DNA of 64,000 nucleotides. Source: Mycolicibacterium baixiangningiae. GTDB taxonomy: Bacteria; Actinomycetota; Actinomycetes; Mycobacteriales; Mycobacteriaceae. Both the position numbers and the translations under genes were made by a program. Positions 1 through 8,625 of this stretch are shown in pieces. Below the pieces are notes generated by a model. The model saw nothing but the letters and a program-made list of their open reading frames with translations. It was not told the origin of the DNA and did not search any database. Position 1 is the stretch's first letter. The number at the start of each line of letters is the position of its first letter. Where the stretch lies: the NCBI RefSeq assembly GCF_016313185.1, contig NZ_CP066218.1, positions 930,001 to 994,000 on the forward strand, in the 5' to 3' direction.

Positions 1-1235
1 GCGGCCTGCAACCGGCGTAGGTCGGTGTCGCCTCCGAGTCGCATCGCGAATTCGAGGAGCTCGGCCGCCGCTGCGGGGGCGCCGCGGCTGCGGGCGGCGT
101 CGGCGGCCGCGTCGAGGGCGGCGAGCGTGTCGTCGTCGTGGCTGGTCGCGGCGAGCGCGAGGTGACGGGCCTTCTGCTCGGGTTGGTGGATGACGCCGGC
201 CAGCCGCCGGTGCATGTGGCGGCGCCGGGCGGGCCCCGCCTCGGAGTACACCCCTCGCGCGATCAGAGGATGGGCGAATCGCACTGTGAGGCCGTCGATC
301 TCCACCAGGCCCTGCTTTTCGGCGGCTTCCAGCAGCTCGAGCACTTCCTCGGGAGATTTCTCGGTGGCACTGGCCAGGAGGTCGACGGTGGGCGCGGCGA
401 CGCATGCGGCGGCAAGCAGAACGTCGCGCACCACCTCGTCGATGCCGTGGATGCGCCGGCGCACGACGTCGGCCAGTGACGCGGGCAGCGCTGGTTCACC
501 CGCCGCGGTCTGCTCGGACATGGCGCGGGCCAGTTCGAGCGCGTAGAGCGGGTTGCCGCCGGAAGTCTCGGCGATCCTGATCAGCGTGGGCCGCGGAAAC
601 GAGCGGCCCAGCCGCTCCGAGAGCATTGCGTGCAGGCCGCCCAGTGACAGCGGCGCGACGCGATGGTGGCGCAGCCGGTCGGGTTGGGTGAGCTGCAGCC
701 AGTCGGTGCGGACGTTGCCGGGCTCTTCGGTGCGCTTGGTGAGCAGTAACCCGACGGGCCCGCTCAGCCGTCGTGCGACGAAGCCGATGACCTCGCGGCT
801 GCACACGTCGAGCCATTGCACGTCGTCGACGGCCAGCACGACCGGCCGCTCCCGGCACAGGATCTCGACGGTGTTGAGTACGGCCGCCGCGGCCACCCGG
901 TGGTCGGTGTCGGGACCGTCGGCGTCACCGCGCAGCAGCAGCCTGTCCAGGGCCAGGCGCTGCACTTCGGGGAGACTCTCGGTGACGGCGGGGTCGATGT
1001 CGTCGAGGAGGTCCGCGACCACCGCGTACGCCAGCGAGGTCTCGGCTTGACCGGCGCGGGCTGACAGCACCCGATATCCGCGCTGATGCGCTTCTTCGAC
1101 GGCGGTGAGCCACAGCCGGGTCTTCCCGATGCCGGCCTCACCCTCGAGCAGCAGTCCAGCAGGTCCCTGGGCGACGGCAGCGAGGAACTCGGCGACGGCC
1201 GGCGATCCGGCCGGCGTGCTCCGCAGCCCGTCCAC
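1..1235 (-). CDS. LuxR/MalT-type AAA regulator, truncated by window edge
   Basis: N-terminal 411 residues of a large ATPase regulator; the rest lies beyond position 1. The chosen GTG at 1235 places a Walker A motif GEAGIGKT at residues 32-39 and a Walker B-like LAVDDVQWLD around residues 134-143. The part near the window edge is helical and TPR-like (ELLEFAMRLGGD), as in regulators of the LuxR/LAL family, which bind ATP and usually end in a LuxR helix-turn-helix that cannot be seen here. No ATG is available at the N-terminus and the frame stays open upstream of 1235, so the start is uncertain. A second protein of this class is encoded at 24006-26729. The AAA assignment is firm; the missing DNA-binding domain is inferred from the family. 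Confidence 0.8.
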   Translation of the reverse strand, partial: MDGLRSTPAGSPAVAEFLAAVAQGPAGLLLEGEAGIGKTRLWLTAVEEAHQRGYRVLSARAGQAETSLAYAVVADLLDDIDPAVTESLPEVQRLALDRLLLRGDADGPDTDHRVAAAAVLNTVEILCRERPVVLAVDDVQWLDVCSREVIGFVARRLSGPVGLLLTKRTEEPGNVRTDWLQLTQPDRLRHHRVAPLSLGGLHAMLSERLGRSFPRPTLIRIAETSGGNPLYALELARAMSEQTAAGEPALPASLADVVRRRIHGIDEVVRDVLLAAACVAAPTVDLLASATEKSPEEVLELLEAAEKQGLVEIDGLTVRFAHPLIARGVYSEAGPARRRHMHRRLAGVIHQPEQKARHLALAATSHDDDTLAALDAAADAARSRGAPAAAAELLEFAMRLGGDTDLRRLQA

Positions 1236-1404
1236 TACGCAATGATCGCAAACAGCAAAGCGACGTGGAAACCGACCCCCGGTATGTTTTGCCGCGGTGC
1301 TAGTGCTCAGGGCCGGTTTCGCCCAACCGTTTCTTGCATCTGCAACAGGAAGCCCTGCAAACTATCGTCGCCGTCAGTTCCGGACGGACGCGACGCCGCC
1401 GAAT

Positions 1405-1899
1405 TCAGTTGGCCGCGCGCAGTTCGGGGGACAGGGCGGCGTTGATGCGACGGCAGTTCTCCGCCATCGCGGCGGTTTGGGCCCGGCTCAACGGGTCGAG
1501 GTAATGGGTGCGGACGGCTTGGCCGTAGACGGTCATCGCGTTGCCGAGCAGCGAGCGCCCCTCGTCGGTGATGGTCGCCAGGACGTAGCGGCCGTCCCGA
1601 TCGCTGGACGCACGGTGGGCCAGGTTGCGCGCCTCGAGCCGGTCGACACGGCGGCTGACGCGGCTCGGAGTGGACACCAGCGTCTGCGCGAGCGCACCCA
1701 TGCGGACCGAACCGGTGGCCGATTTCGCGAGCTCGTGCAGCAGTCGGACGTCTTCGAGGGTCAGCCGGCAGGCGTCGTTGAGTTCGTGGTTCAATGTGGC
1801 CTGCAGCCGCAAGGCGGCGTCCAGATAGTTCTGCCAGGACTTCAGCTCGCCGATGTCGAGACCCGGCATGTCGCTCGGGGTACGCCCCGTCGCTGTCAC
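1405..1899 (-). CDS. MarR family transcriptional regulator
   Basis: A 164-aa winged-helix protein. The core around residues 50-115 reads LTLEDVRLLHELAKS, then a recognition-helix region with STPSRVSRRVDRLEARNL and a wing with SSDRDGRYVLATITDEG, the usual MarR layout. GTG at 1899 is preferred over ATG at 1869 because AGGGGAAC (complement of 1907-1914) sits at ribosome-binding distance. Members are dimeric repressors or activators that often respond to phenolic or hydrophobic ligands; the target here is unknown. It is divergent from the kinase gene at 2230 across a 330-bp gap, so control of that promoter or of its own is possible but unproven. Confidence 0.85.
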   Translation of the reverse strand: MTATGRTPSDMPGLDIGELKSWQNYLDAALRLQATLNHELNDACRLTLEDVRLLHELAKSATGSVRMGALAQTLVSTPSRVSRRVDRLEARNLAHRASSDRDGRYVLATITDEGRSLLGNAMTVYGQAVRTHYLDPLSRAQTAAMAENCRRINAALSPELRAAN

Positions 1900-2229
1900 T
1901 TGTAAAGTTCCCCTACTGCCGGCGCGACGGTGTCCCCCGTCCGCGCGGTGGTCGATGCTGGTTTGTCGATCCGCGACCTGCTGTAACACTTTTCACCCCT
2001 TCGTCGCACTTGCGGATGACTGGCCGCTCCCCACGGCAGTTCGTTGCCACAATTGTCGAACACAGGTATGCACCGAGGAATCGGGGGTTTCCCTACCCTT
2101 CACCAAATTTGCCATAAGCGCACTTCTGTGGAAGTTTGACGGGTACGCAGATTGACTGGCGACAATTTCGGCAAACGTGCGGTAATTTCTCCTCGACACA
2201 CCGATTGGCCGCTGCCGAGGAGTACAACG
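1900..2229. other. Divergent intergenic region between marR and kinase genes
   Basis: This stretch of about 330 bp separates the MarR gene (leftward) from the kinase gene (rightward) and must hold both promoters. It is less GC-rich than its flanks. I see no convincing coding frame and no confident -35/-10 pair. The only clear signals are the two ribosome-binding sites at its ends: AGGGGA for the MarR gene and GAGGAG at 2217-2222 for the kinase gene. A TTG at 2152 is in frame with the kinase but lacks a ribosome-binding site. Confidence 0.5.
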
Positions 2230-4047
2230 GTGGACGCGACACCATTCGGGCACTACCAGCTCCAGAAGCTGATCGGCCGGGGCGGAATGGGCGAGGTCTA
2301 CCAGGCCTACGACACCCAGACCGACCGGATCGTGGCACTCAAGGTGCTGCCACCGCACATGGCGCAGGACTCGACGTTCCAGCGGAGATTTCGGCGCGAA
2401 TCACAGGCAGCCGCCGGCGTCCAGGACCCTCACGTGGTGCCGATCCACAGTTACGGCGAGATCGACGGTCGCCTCTATATCGACATGCGCCTGATCGAGG
2501 GGCGCAACCTCGGCACGATCCTGCAGGAGGCGGATAAGCCGCTGCTGCCGTCCTTCGCCGTCAAGGTCGTCGAACAGGTGGCCACGGCGCTGCACGCCGC
2601 GCACGCGGCGGCCCTGATCCATCGGGACGTCAAGCCGTCGAACATCCTGATCAGCGAGCGCGACTTCGTGTACCTGATCGACTTCGGGCTGGCCCGCAGC
2701 GCCGGTGAGCCGGGCATGACGACGGCGGGCAGCACGCTGGGCACGCTGGCCTACATGGCGCCGGAGCGCTTCAACGGCGGCAAGATCGACCCGCGTTCTG
2801 ACATCTACGCGCTGACCTGCGTGCTTTACGAGTGCCTCACGGGAGCGCGGCCGTATCCGGCGGACAGCCTCGAGCAGCAGATCGCCGGGCACATCGTGGC
2901 GCCGGTGCCCAAGCCGTCGGCGACCGATCCCCGACTGGCCTCCTTCGACGAGGTGATCGAGAAGGGAATGGCGAAGAAGCCCGAGAAGCGCTACCAGTCG
3001 GCAGCGGAGCTGGCCGCGGCCGCGAGGCGGGCGTTGACGTCGCCGGTGCGCTGGTCGAGCCGGGCGGGCAAGCACTCGGCGCGGTCGGCGCGGATTCCGG
3101 TGCGCCGCAGACTGACCAGGCGGGCGGCCGCGGCGGCCGCCGCCGGGCTGGTGTTGGTGCTGATCTCGGGTGCGGTGACCTGGCAGTGGAGCGGTTGGCC
3201 CGAACGCACCCGCACCCCGCGGCAGGTGGTGGTCTCCGAGGACACCGCGACGCCAGTGCCGGTACCGACCCCGGGTGCGGTGCCGTCCATCGCGGCGACG
3301 GTGCCCGCGGACGTCCGCGAGTCGGGCCGGCTGGTCATCGGGGTCAATGTGCCCTACGCGCCGAACGAATTCCGCGACGCCTTCGGGGAGATCGTCGGGT
3401 TCGACGTCGACCTGATGAAGGCCGTGACCCGCACGCTGGGCCTGGTGCCGGAGTTCCGCGAGACGGCGTTCGAGAGTGTGCTTCCGTCGGTGCAGTCGGG
3501 GGCGTTCACGGTGGGCATGTCGTCCATCACCGACACCGTCGAGCGCGAGAAGACCGTCGACTTCGTCACCTACCTGGAAGCGGGCACCCTCTGGGCGCAG
3601 CGGGCCGGGGCGACGGTCGACCCCTCGAACGCCTGCGGCCTACGAGTCGGTGTGGCCTACAGCGTGATTCAGGAGACCGAGGAGCTGCCCGCCAAGAGCG
3701 AGGCCTGTGTCGCAGCCGGGCGGGAGCCCGTCGAGAAGGTGGTGTTCACCGAACAGGACGACGTCACGGCGGCACTGCTCGCAGGCAAGGTCGAGGCCAT
3801 GTCGGCCGACTCGCCGGTCACCGGGTTCGCCATCAAGACCTCCGGTGGCGCTCTGGAACCGGCCGGTGAGGTGTTCGACTCGGCGCCCTACGGATGGCCG
3901 GTGGCCAAGGGTTCGGAGCTGGCGGAGTCGCTGCGTCTGGCGCTCGAACACCTGATGGCCACCGGTGAGTACCGCACGATCGCCACCATGTGGGGTGTGG
4001 AGAAGGGCATGATCGACCACCCGGCAATCAACGGGGCGGTGCGCTGA
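2230..4047 (+). CDS. Ser/Thr protein kinase fused to periplasmic solute-binding domain
   Basis: A 605-aa receptor kinase. Cytoplasmic kinase domain about residues 9-270: Gly-rich loop GRGGMGEV, ATP lysine in VALKVL near 38, catalytic HRDVKPSN with Asp about 133, and DFG about 151. A basic juxtamembrane segment precedes one transmembrane helix at about 300-320 (GLVLVLISGAVTW). The exterior part, from about 362 to the end, is a type-3 extracellular solute-binding domain (RLVIGVNVPYAP, IVGFDVDLMKAV, SSITDTVEREK), the fold that binds amino acids in ABC transporters. The architecture implies sensing of a small polar ligand outside the membrane and phosphorylation of cytoplasmic targets. GTG at 2230 follows GAGGAG at 2217-2222. 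No transporter genes adjoin it, which favours sensing over uptake. The ligand is unknown. Confidence 0.93.
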   Translation: MDATPFGHYQLQKLIGRGGMGEVYQAYDTQTDRIVALKVLPPHMAQDSTFQRRFRRESQAAAGVQDPHVVPIHSYGEIDGRLYIDMRLIEGRNLGTILQEADKPLLPSFAVKVVEQVATALHAAHAAALIHRDVKPSNILISERDFVYLIDFGLARSAGEPGMTTAGSTLGTLAYMAPERFNGGKIDPRSDIYALTCVLYECLTGARPYPADSLEQQIAGHIVAPVPKPSATDPRLASFDEVIEKGMAKKPEKRYQSAAELAAAARRALTSPVRWSSRAGKHSARSARIPVRRRLTRRAAAAAAAGLVLVLISGAVTWQWSGWPERTRTPRQVVVSEDTATPVPVPTPGAVPSIAATVPADVRESGRLVIGVNVPYAPNEFRDAFGEIVGFDVDLMKAVTRTLGLVPEFRETAFESVLPSVQSGAFTVGMSSITDTVEREKTVDFVTYLEAGTLWAQRAGATVDPSNACGLRVGVAYSVIQETEELPAKSEACVAAGREPVEKVVFTEQDDVTAALLAGKVEAMSADSPVTGFAIKTSGGALEPAGEVFDSAPYGWPVAKGSELAESLRLALEHLMATGEYRTIATMWGVEKGMIDHPAINGAVR

Positions 4048-4141
4048 CCCCGAAACAGGGGGGCGAAAACAACACTGCCGCAGCGTATTCTCTTGTAGAG
4101 CACTCAACGTCGTCACGCGAGTAGTGAAGGAATTCGCAGTC

Positions 4142-5392
4142 ATGGCCAAGTTGAGAACCGGTAGCGGGTTCGCCGACGTGGTGGTGACCGCGCTGGCGTC
4201 GACCACCGCATTGGCGCCCGACGCCGAGGACACCTGGCAGCAGTTGCTGGCCGGACACAGCGGTATCCGCCCACTCGATTCGTGGTTCGTCGACGAACTC
4301 GGCTCACCGGTGCGTATCGGCGGTCAGCTGCGGGAGAATTTCGACGAACACCTCAACCGCGTCGAGCTGCGCCGGCTGTCGTACATGCAGAAGATGTCGA
4401 CGGTGCTGGGCCGGCGGCTGTGGGAGGCCGCGGGATCGCCGGACATCGACTCCCGCCGCCTGATGGTGTCGATCGGGCTCGCGCTCGGCTCGACCGAGGA
4501 GATCCCCGCGCAGTACGACAACTGGCGGAACAAGGGGATGCGCGCCGTGTCTCCGCTGGCGGTACAGATGTACATGCCCAATGCGCCGGCGGCGGCGGTG
4601 GGGCTCGACCGGCAGGCCAAGGGCGGCATCGTCTCCCCGCTGATGGGCGACGCATCGGGTGCGGCCGCCATCGCGCAGGCGTGGCGGCAGATCGTCCTCG
4701 GCGAGGTGGAGATGGCGATCTGCGGCGGGGTGGAGACCAGGATCGAGGCGGTCCCGGTGGGTTCGTTCACCCGCATGGGTGTGCTGTCCACCGGCAACGA
4801 CGACCCGGCCGGCGCGTGCCGTCCGTTCGACAAGGACCGTGACGGCATGGTGTTCGGGGAGGGTGGCGCGCTGCTGCTCGTCGAGACCGAGGAGCACGCA
4901 AAGGCGCGCGGGGCGCCGATCCTCGGCCGGTTGATGGGCGCGGCCATGACCTCCGACGGATACGACATCGTGGAACCCGACCCGAGCGGGGTGCCGGCCG
5001 GCGACGCCATGACGCACGCGATCGACCTGGCCGGACTCCAGCCGTCCGACATCGACCACGTCAACGCCCACGCGACCGGCACCGCGTTCGGCGACGTGGC
5101 CGAGGCGCGCGCCATCAGCCATGCGCTGGGCGGCCACCGGCCCGTGGTGTACGCGCCGAAGGCGGCGCTGGGGCATTCGCTCGGCGCGGCCGGGGGGGTG
5201 GAGGCGGTGACCACGGTGCAGGCGTTGCGCGACGGGGTGGTGCCGCCGACGCTCAACCTCCGCAATCTCGACCCCGACATCGACCTCGATGTGGTGACCG
5301 GCGAGCCCCGTCGCGGTGACTACCGGTATGCCGTCAGCAACTCGTTCGGCCTCGGCGGGCACAACGTCGCGCTGGTGTTCGGCGCGTACTGA
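4142..5392 (+). CDS. KasA/KasB-like beta-ketoacyl-ACP synthase homologue with Cys-to-Asp active site
   Basis: A 416-aa thiolase-fold protein colinear with mycobacterial KasA and KasB, the FAS-II condensing enzymes that elongate meromycolate chains on AcpM. The two catalytic histidines (HATGT, H310; LGHS, H345) and the lysine (K340) are kept at KasA-like positions, but the nucleophile motif reads MGDASGA with Asp170 where KasA has Cys171. Without the thiol it should not condense by the normal acyl-transfer route. Decarboxylation only, a chain-length-factor-like role, or regulation are possible. ATG 4142 has AAGGAA upstream. It is followed by an esterase gene and, on the other strand, two mycolate-type methyltransferases, suggesting a cell-envelope lipid role. 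The family call is firm; the activity is open. Confidence 0.92.
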   Translation: MAKLRTGSGFADVVVTALASTTALAPDAEDTWQQLLAGHSGIRPLDSWFVDELGSPVRIGGQLRENFDEHLNRVELRRLSYMQKMSTVLGRRLWEAAGSPDIDSRRLMVSIGLALGSTEEIPAQYDNWRNKGMRAVSPLAVQMYMPNAPAAAVGLDRQAKGGIVSPLMGDASGAAAIAQAWRQIVLGEVEMAICGGVETRIEAVPVGSFTRMGVLSTGNDDPAGACRPFDKDRDGMVFGEGGALLLVETEEHAKARGAPILGRLMGAAMTSDGYDIVEPDPSGVPAGDAMTHAIDLAGLQPSDIDHVNAHATGTAFGDVAEARAISHALGGHRPVVYAPKAALGHSLGAAGGVEAVTTVQALRDGVVPPTLNLRNLDPDIDLDVVTGEPRRGDYRYAVSNSFGLGGHNVALVFGAY

Positions 5393-5438
5393 GCCCGAAC
5401 CGCCCGCCATAACCCGACTTTCGCCCTAGCGTCGGGCG

Positions 5439-7682
5439 GTGTCATTGATCTCCACCGCCCTGCTCCCGGTCCGGGTCGCGCGCCGCGTCGCCGGTGCCGT
5501 CAGGAGTGCGATCGCGCCGGCGCCATCGCCCGCCGCGGACCTCGTCGTCATCGACGGGATGCCCGAGGGAGTGCCGCCGGCCGCGCTGCAGCGTGAGCCG
5601 CGCCTGCCCGCGCCCGCGGGCTGGCCGTTCGGGGAGGACTTCCCGCGCACGTGCGGGACGGGCCGGTTCGCCGGTGGGGCGCTGTTCTGGACCGACTTCC
5701 TCTACGACGACCACGGCGCCTCGGGGATCCCCGTCCAAGTTCCGACCGGAGGTGCGCCGGCGCGTGGCACCTACGTGTATCCCGACGGGCCCGCCGCAGG
5801 CAACGGTGCGGACATCTTCCGCGTCGCGGTCGGGCTGGACACCACCCACACGTGGTGGCGGATCGACTGGAACACGTTGGTGGACAGCTCGATTCCGATC
5901 GGTCTGTTCACGTTCGACACCGATCGCGGCACGGCGCCCACCAACGAGTGGCCGGCGAACGCCGGTGTCCGCTCCACCGGGATCGACCTGGCGCTGCTGA
6001 TGTCGGGCCAGGGGGCGTGGCTGATCGACCCCACCACCGGAACACGCACCGGGGTGGAGCACCGGGTCGACATGGAGTCGCGCACGTTCCTGGCCAAGGT
6101 GCCCCGGGCGCTCGTCGAACCCGCAGGCACGTGGACGGTCCGGCTGGCGGCGGGGTTGGCCGACGACGCCGGCGACGGTTTCGCGGAGGTGCCGTTCGTC
6201 CGCGGCGCCGGGCCGGGACAGCCCAACGTCTACAACCTCGCGTTCCGCACGCGCGAGCAGGAGAAGGTCCACCTCAACTTCTGGTCGGATCACGCGCAGG
6301 CCGACGCGCTGGACGACGGGGACGTATCGCAGTTCTCGCTGGCAGTGCCGTGGGATCAGCTCGCTAAGCGCCGGGCCGACGACGAACCGGTGGTCACCGG
6401 TACGTCCACCCGCTGGTACGTGTCGTCGATCGAGCTGGGGCAGGGGGTGGCCGACGGGAACATCCTCGACACGAAGCCCCAGTTTTTGGGCCGCGTGCAG
6501 CCGTATTCGGTGTGTCTGCCCGCGACCTACGCACCGGGACGGCAGCTGCCGCTGACGCTGATGCTGCACTCGCTGGCGCTGGGACAGAACCAGTACGCCG
6601 CGTTCGATCCGAAGCTGCTGCACGAGGTGTGCGACGGCCGCAACTCGATCGTCGTGACGCCGCTGGCGCGGGGCCCGGCGTGCTGGTACTTCGACGAGGG
6701 CGAACTCGACGTGTGGGAGGTGTTCGCGCGGGCCGTCGAACAGCTCGGCGCCGACCCGAACCGCACGGTGGTCGCCGGGTACTCGATGGGCGGATACGGC
6801 ACGTACAAGCTGGGGCTGAGCTATCCGGAGGTGTTCGCCCAGGCGGTGGTGCTCGCCGGTCCGCCGACGTGCGGGGTGCGGCTGGTGCGCGGGGTCGAGG
6901 CACCCGCGGATTTCGACCCGACGTCGCACTGCGCGCGGGAGGGGGACAGCTGGCCGCTGCTGGCGAACGCCCGCTGGCTGCCGTTCGTCATCGCCCACGG
7001 CGGGCTCGACCAGTTCGTCCCGTTTCCGGGGATCGTGCAGCAGGTGTTCGAGCTGGACCGGCTGGGTTACCGGTACCGGTTCGCCGCCTATCCGGTGGAG
7101 GACCACGTCGCGTTCCTGCTCAAGGACGATTTCGACGACCCGATCGCGCACATGGGAACCGGTCTGCGGCAAGCGGATCCGGGCCACATCACGTTCGCCT
7201 GGTATCCGCAGCTGGTGCGGGAGGACCTCGGGATCGGACCGCACCGGGTGTGGTGGGTGTCCGAACTGCGCGCCGCCGACGACGTGACGGCCGAGCGCGG
7301 GAAGCGCGCCAAGGTCGACGCCCGGTCCTACGCGCGCCCCGACCGCACCCGCACGATCCGGCGCCGTCGCGGAGTCATCCCCGACTTCGACCCCACGCCC
7401 GGGCTGTTCACGGAGATGACGTGGCAGCTGGGCGCCGACGTCGACCCGCTGCCACTGCTGACCCTGGACCTGAGCGGTGTCGCGGGGCTCGCGGTGGACG
7501 TCGTGCGGGCGGGGCTCGCGACGCTGTCGCGCTCGACGATCGCGGTGTCCACCGACCGCGCGGTGCGGATCCGGCTGGCGTCACTGCCGCCGGGCACGAC
7601 GGTGAAGCTCGACGGCGCACCGGCGGGAGCGGTGGTCGACGTCCCCGTCGGTCGCTCTCAGCTCATGCTGACGGCTACTTGA
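5439..7682 (+). CDS. Large alpha/beta-hydrolase (PHB-depolymerase/prolyl-oligopeptidase-like esterase)
   Basis: A 747-aa protein. The N-terminal half (about residues 60-330) is beta-rich with no motif I can name. The alpha/beta-hydrolase domain starts near 345 (VCLPATYAPGRQLPLTLMLHS) and has the nucleophile elbow GYSMGG with Ser449, a candidate acid Asp524 (HGGLDQFVPF) and a candidate base His556 (VEDHVAF). This pattern is typical of PHB-depolymerase-type and peptidase S9-like esterases. The last 60-odd residues look like a small beta domain. The substrate is unknown; proximity to the Kas-like gene and the methyltransferases suggests a lipid ester. GTG start at 5439. Its last 8 bases overlap the end of the convergent methyltransferase gene. 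Confidence 0.82.
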   Translation: MSLISTALLPVRVARRVAGAVRSAIAPAPSPAADLVVIDGMPEGVPPAALQREPRLPAPAGWPFGEDFPRTCGTGRFAGGALFWTDFLYDDHGASGIPVQVPTGGAPARGTYVYPDGPAAGNGADIFRVAVGLDTTHTWWRIDWNTLVDSSIPIGLFTFDTDRGTAPTNEWPANAGVRSTGIDLALLMSGQGAWLIDPTTGTRTGVEHRVDMESRTFLAKVPRALVEPAGTWTVRLAAGLADDAGDGFAEVPFVRGAGPGQPNVYNLAFRTREQEKVHLNFWSDHAQADALDDGDVSQFSLAVPWDQLAKRRADDEPVVTGTSTRWYVSSIELGQGVADGNILDTKPQFLGRVQPYSVCLPATYAPGRQLPLTLMLHSLALGQNQYAAFDPKLLHEVCDGRNSIVVTPLARGPACWYFDEGELDVWEVFARAVEQLGADPNRTVVAGYSMGGYGTYKLGLSYPEVFAQAVVLAGPPTCGVRLVRGVEAPADFDPTSHCAREGDSWPLLANARWLPFVIAHGGLDQFVPFPGIVQQVFELDRLGYRYRFAAYPVEDHVAFLLKDDFDDPIAHMGTGLRQADPGHITFAWYPQLVREDLGIGPHRVWWVSELRAADDVTAERGKRAKVDARSYARPDRTRTIRRRRGVIPDFDPTPGLFTEMTWQLGADVDPLPLLTLDLSGVAGLAVDVVRAGLATLSRSTIAVSTDRAVRIRLASLPPGTTVKLDGAPAGAVVDVPVGRSQLMLTAT

Positions 7683-8559
7683 CGAGCGTGAACTGCTCCA
7701 CGTAGCTGACGTTGCGGTTGAAGAAGTCCGCGCAGCCCAACAGGTACTTCATGTACCGGTCGTAGACCTCTTCGCTGGTCACGGCAATCGCCTGCTCGCG
7801 CTGCGCTTCGAGGCTCTGGGCCCAGGTGTTCAGGGTCCGGACGTAGCTGGCGGTGAGGTCGTCGCGCTCGGCGACGGAGAATCCTGCCGCCGTCGAGTAC
7901 TCGATGACGTCCTCGTCGCAGGGCACCGAACCGCCGGGGAAGATCTCCTTGGCGATGAAGCGCATGAACCGCAGATCGGTCATCGTGATCGGCACACCCA
8001 GCTCCGGCCAGCGTTTGAGCGGGTGACCCATGATCGTCTGCAGCACCATGCGTCCGTCGTCCGGCATGATGCGGTGGCACAGATCGAAGAACGCCTTGTA
8101 GCGCTCCTTCGGGAACGCCTCGAACGCCTCGATGCTGACGATGCGGTCGACGGGCTGTTCGAATTCCTCCCAGCCGCGCAGCATGACCTCACGCGACCGC
8201 TGGGTGTCGAGCCCGTCGAGGATCTCCTGGCCCAGCGCGCGCTGGTTCTTGCTCAAGGTGAGGCCGATGACGTTGACGTCGTACTTCTCGATCGCGCGCT
8301 TCATCATCGCGCCCCAGCCACAGCCCACGTCGAGCAGCGTCATGCCGGGCTCGAGGCCCAGCTTGCCGAGCGCCAGGTCGATCTTGGCCAGCTGCGCCTC
8401 TTCGAGCGACATGTCCTCACGCTCGAAGAAGGCGGCGCTGTACGTCCGCGTCGGATCCTGCCAGAGCCCGAAGAATTCGTTGGAGATGTCGTAGTGGGCC
8501 TGGATGTCCTCGTACGCCACCTTCATCTTCGTCGAGCCCCCCGACCCGGTGTCCGTCAT
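7675..8559 (-). CDS. umaA: Mycolic-acid/cyclopropane-type SAM methyltransferase, UmaA-like
   Basis: A 294-aa member of the mycobacterial cyclopropane-mycolic-acid synthase family (CmaA/MmaA/PcaA/UmaA). These soluble enzymes use S-adenosylmethionine to methylate or cyclopropanate double bonds of meromycolates. Visible motifs: substrate entry HYDISNEFF, SAM loop LLDVGCGWG, VNVIGLTLS, and the C-terminal VEQFTLVK. The acceptor-site motif reads IEAFEAF, with Ala where CmaA-type enzymes have His (GAFEHF); UmaA shares this feature. It lies 66 bp downstream of a second family member on the same strand and may be cotranscribed. The family is certain; the UmaA label rests on recalled similarity only. 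Confidence 0.88.
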   Translation of the reverse strand: MTDTGSGGSTKMKVAYEDIQAHYDISNEFFGLWQDPTRTYSAAFFEREDMSLEEAQLAKIDLALGKLGLEPGMTLLDVGCGWGAMMKRAIEKYDVNVIGLTLSKNQRALGQEILDGLDTQRSREVMLRGWEEFEQPVDRIVSIEAFEAFPKERYKAFFDLCHRIMPDDGRMVLQTIMGHPLKRWPELGVPITMTDLRFMRFIAKEIFPGGSVPCDEDVIEYSTAAGFSVAERDDLTASYVRTLNTWAQSLEAQREQAIAVTSEEVYDRYMKYLLGCADFFNRNVSYVEQFTLVK

Positions 8560-8625
8560 CTGCGTTGTCCTCCCGCGCTCATGTGTTGATCTTGTCGTGT
8601 CTATGACGCAGATACCTTAGCTTGA

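Noticed and set aside
2152..2229. Upstream TTG start for the kinase
   Set aside because: No ribosome-binding site; the extra 26 residues have poor codon use, whereas GTG 2230 has GAGGAG and begins just before the kinase domain.
5399..5438. Terminator between the Kas-like gene and the esterase gene (CCGCCCG/CGGGCGG)
   Set aside because: The loop is long, no T-run follows, and it overlaps the likely ribosome-binding region of the next gene.
5442..7244. A 600-codon open frame on the minus strand
   Set aside because: It is antisense to the esterase gene. Its residues are Arg/Val/Gly/His-biased with no domain, as expected from mirrored high-GC codons.
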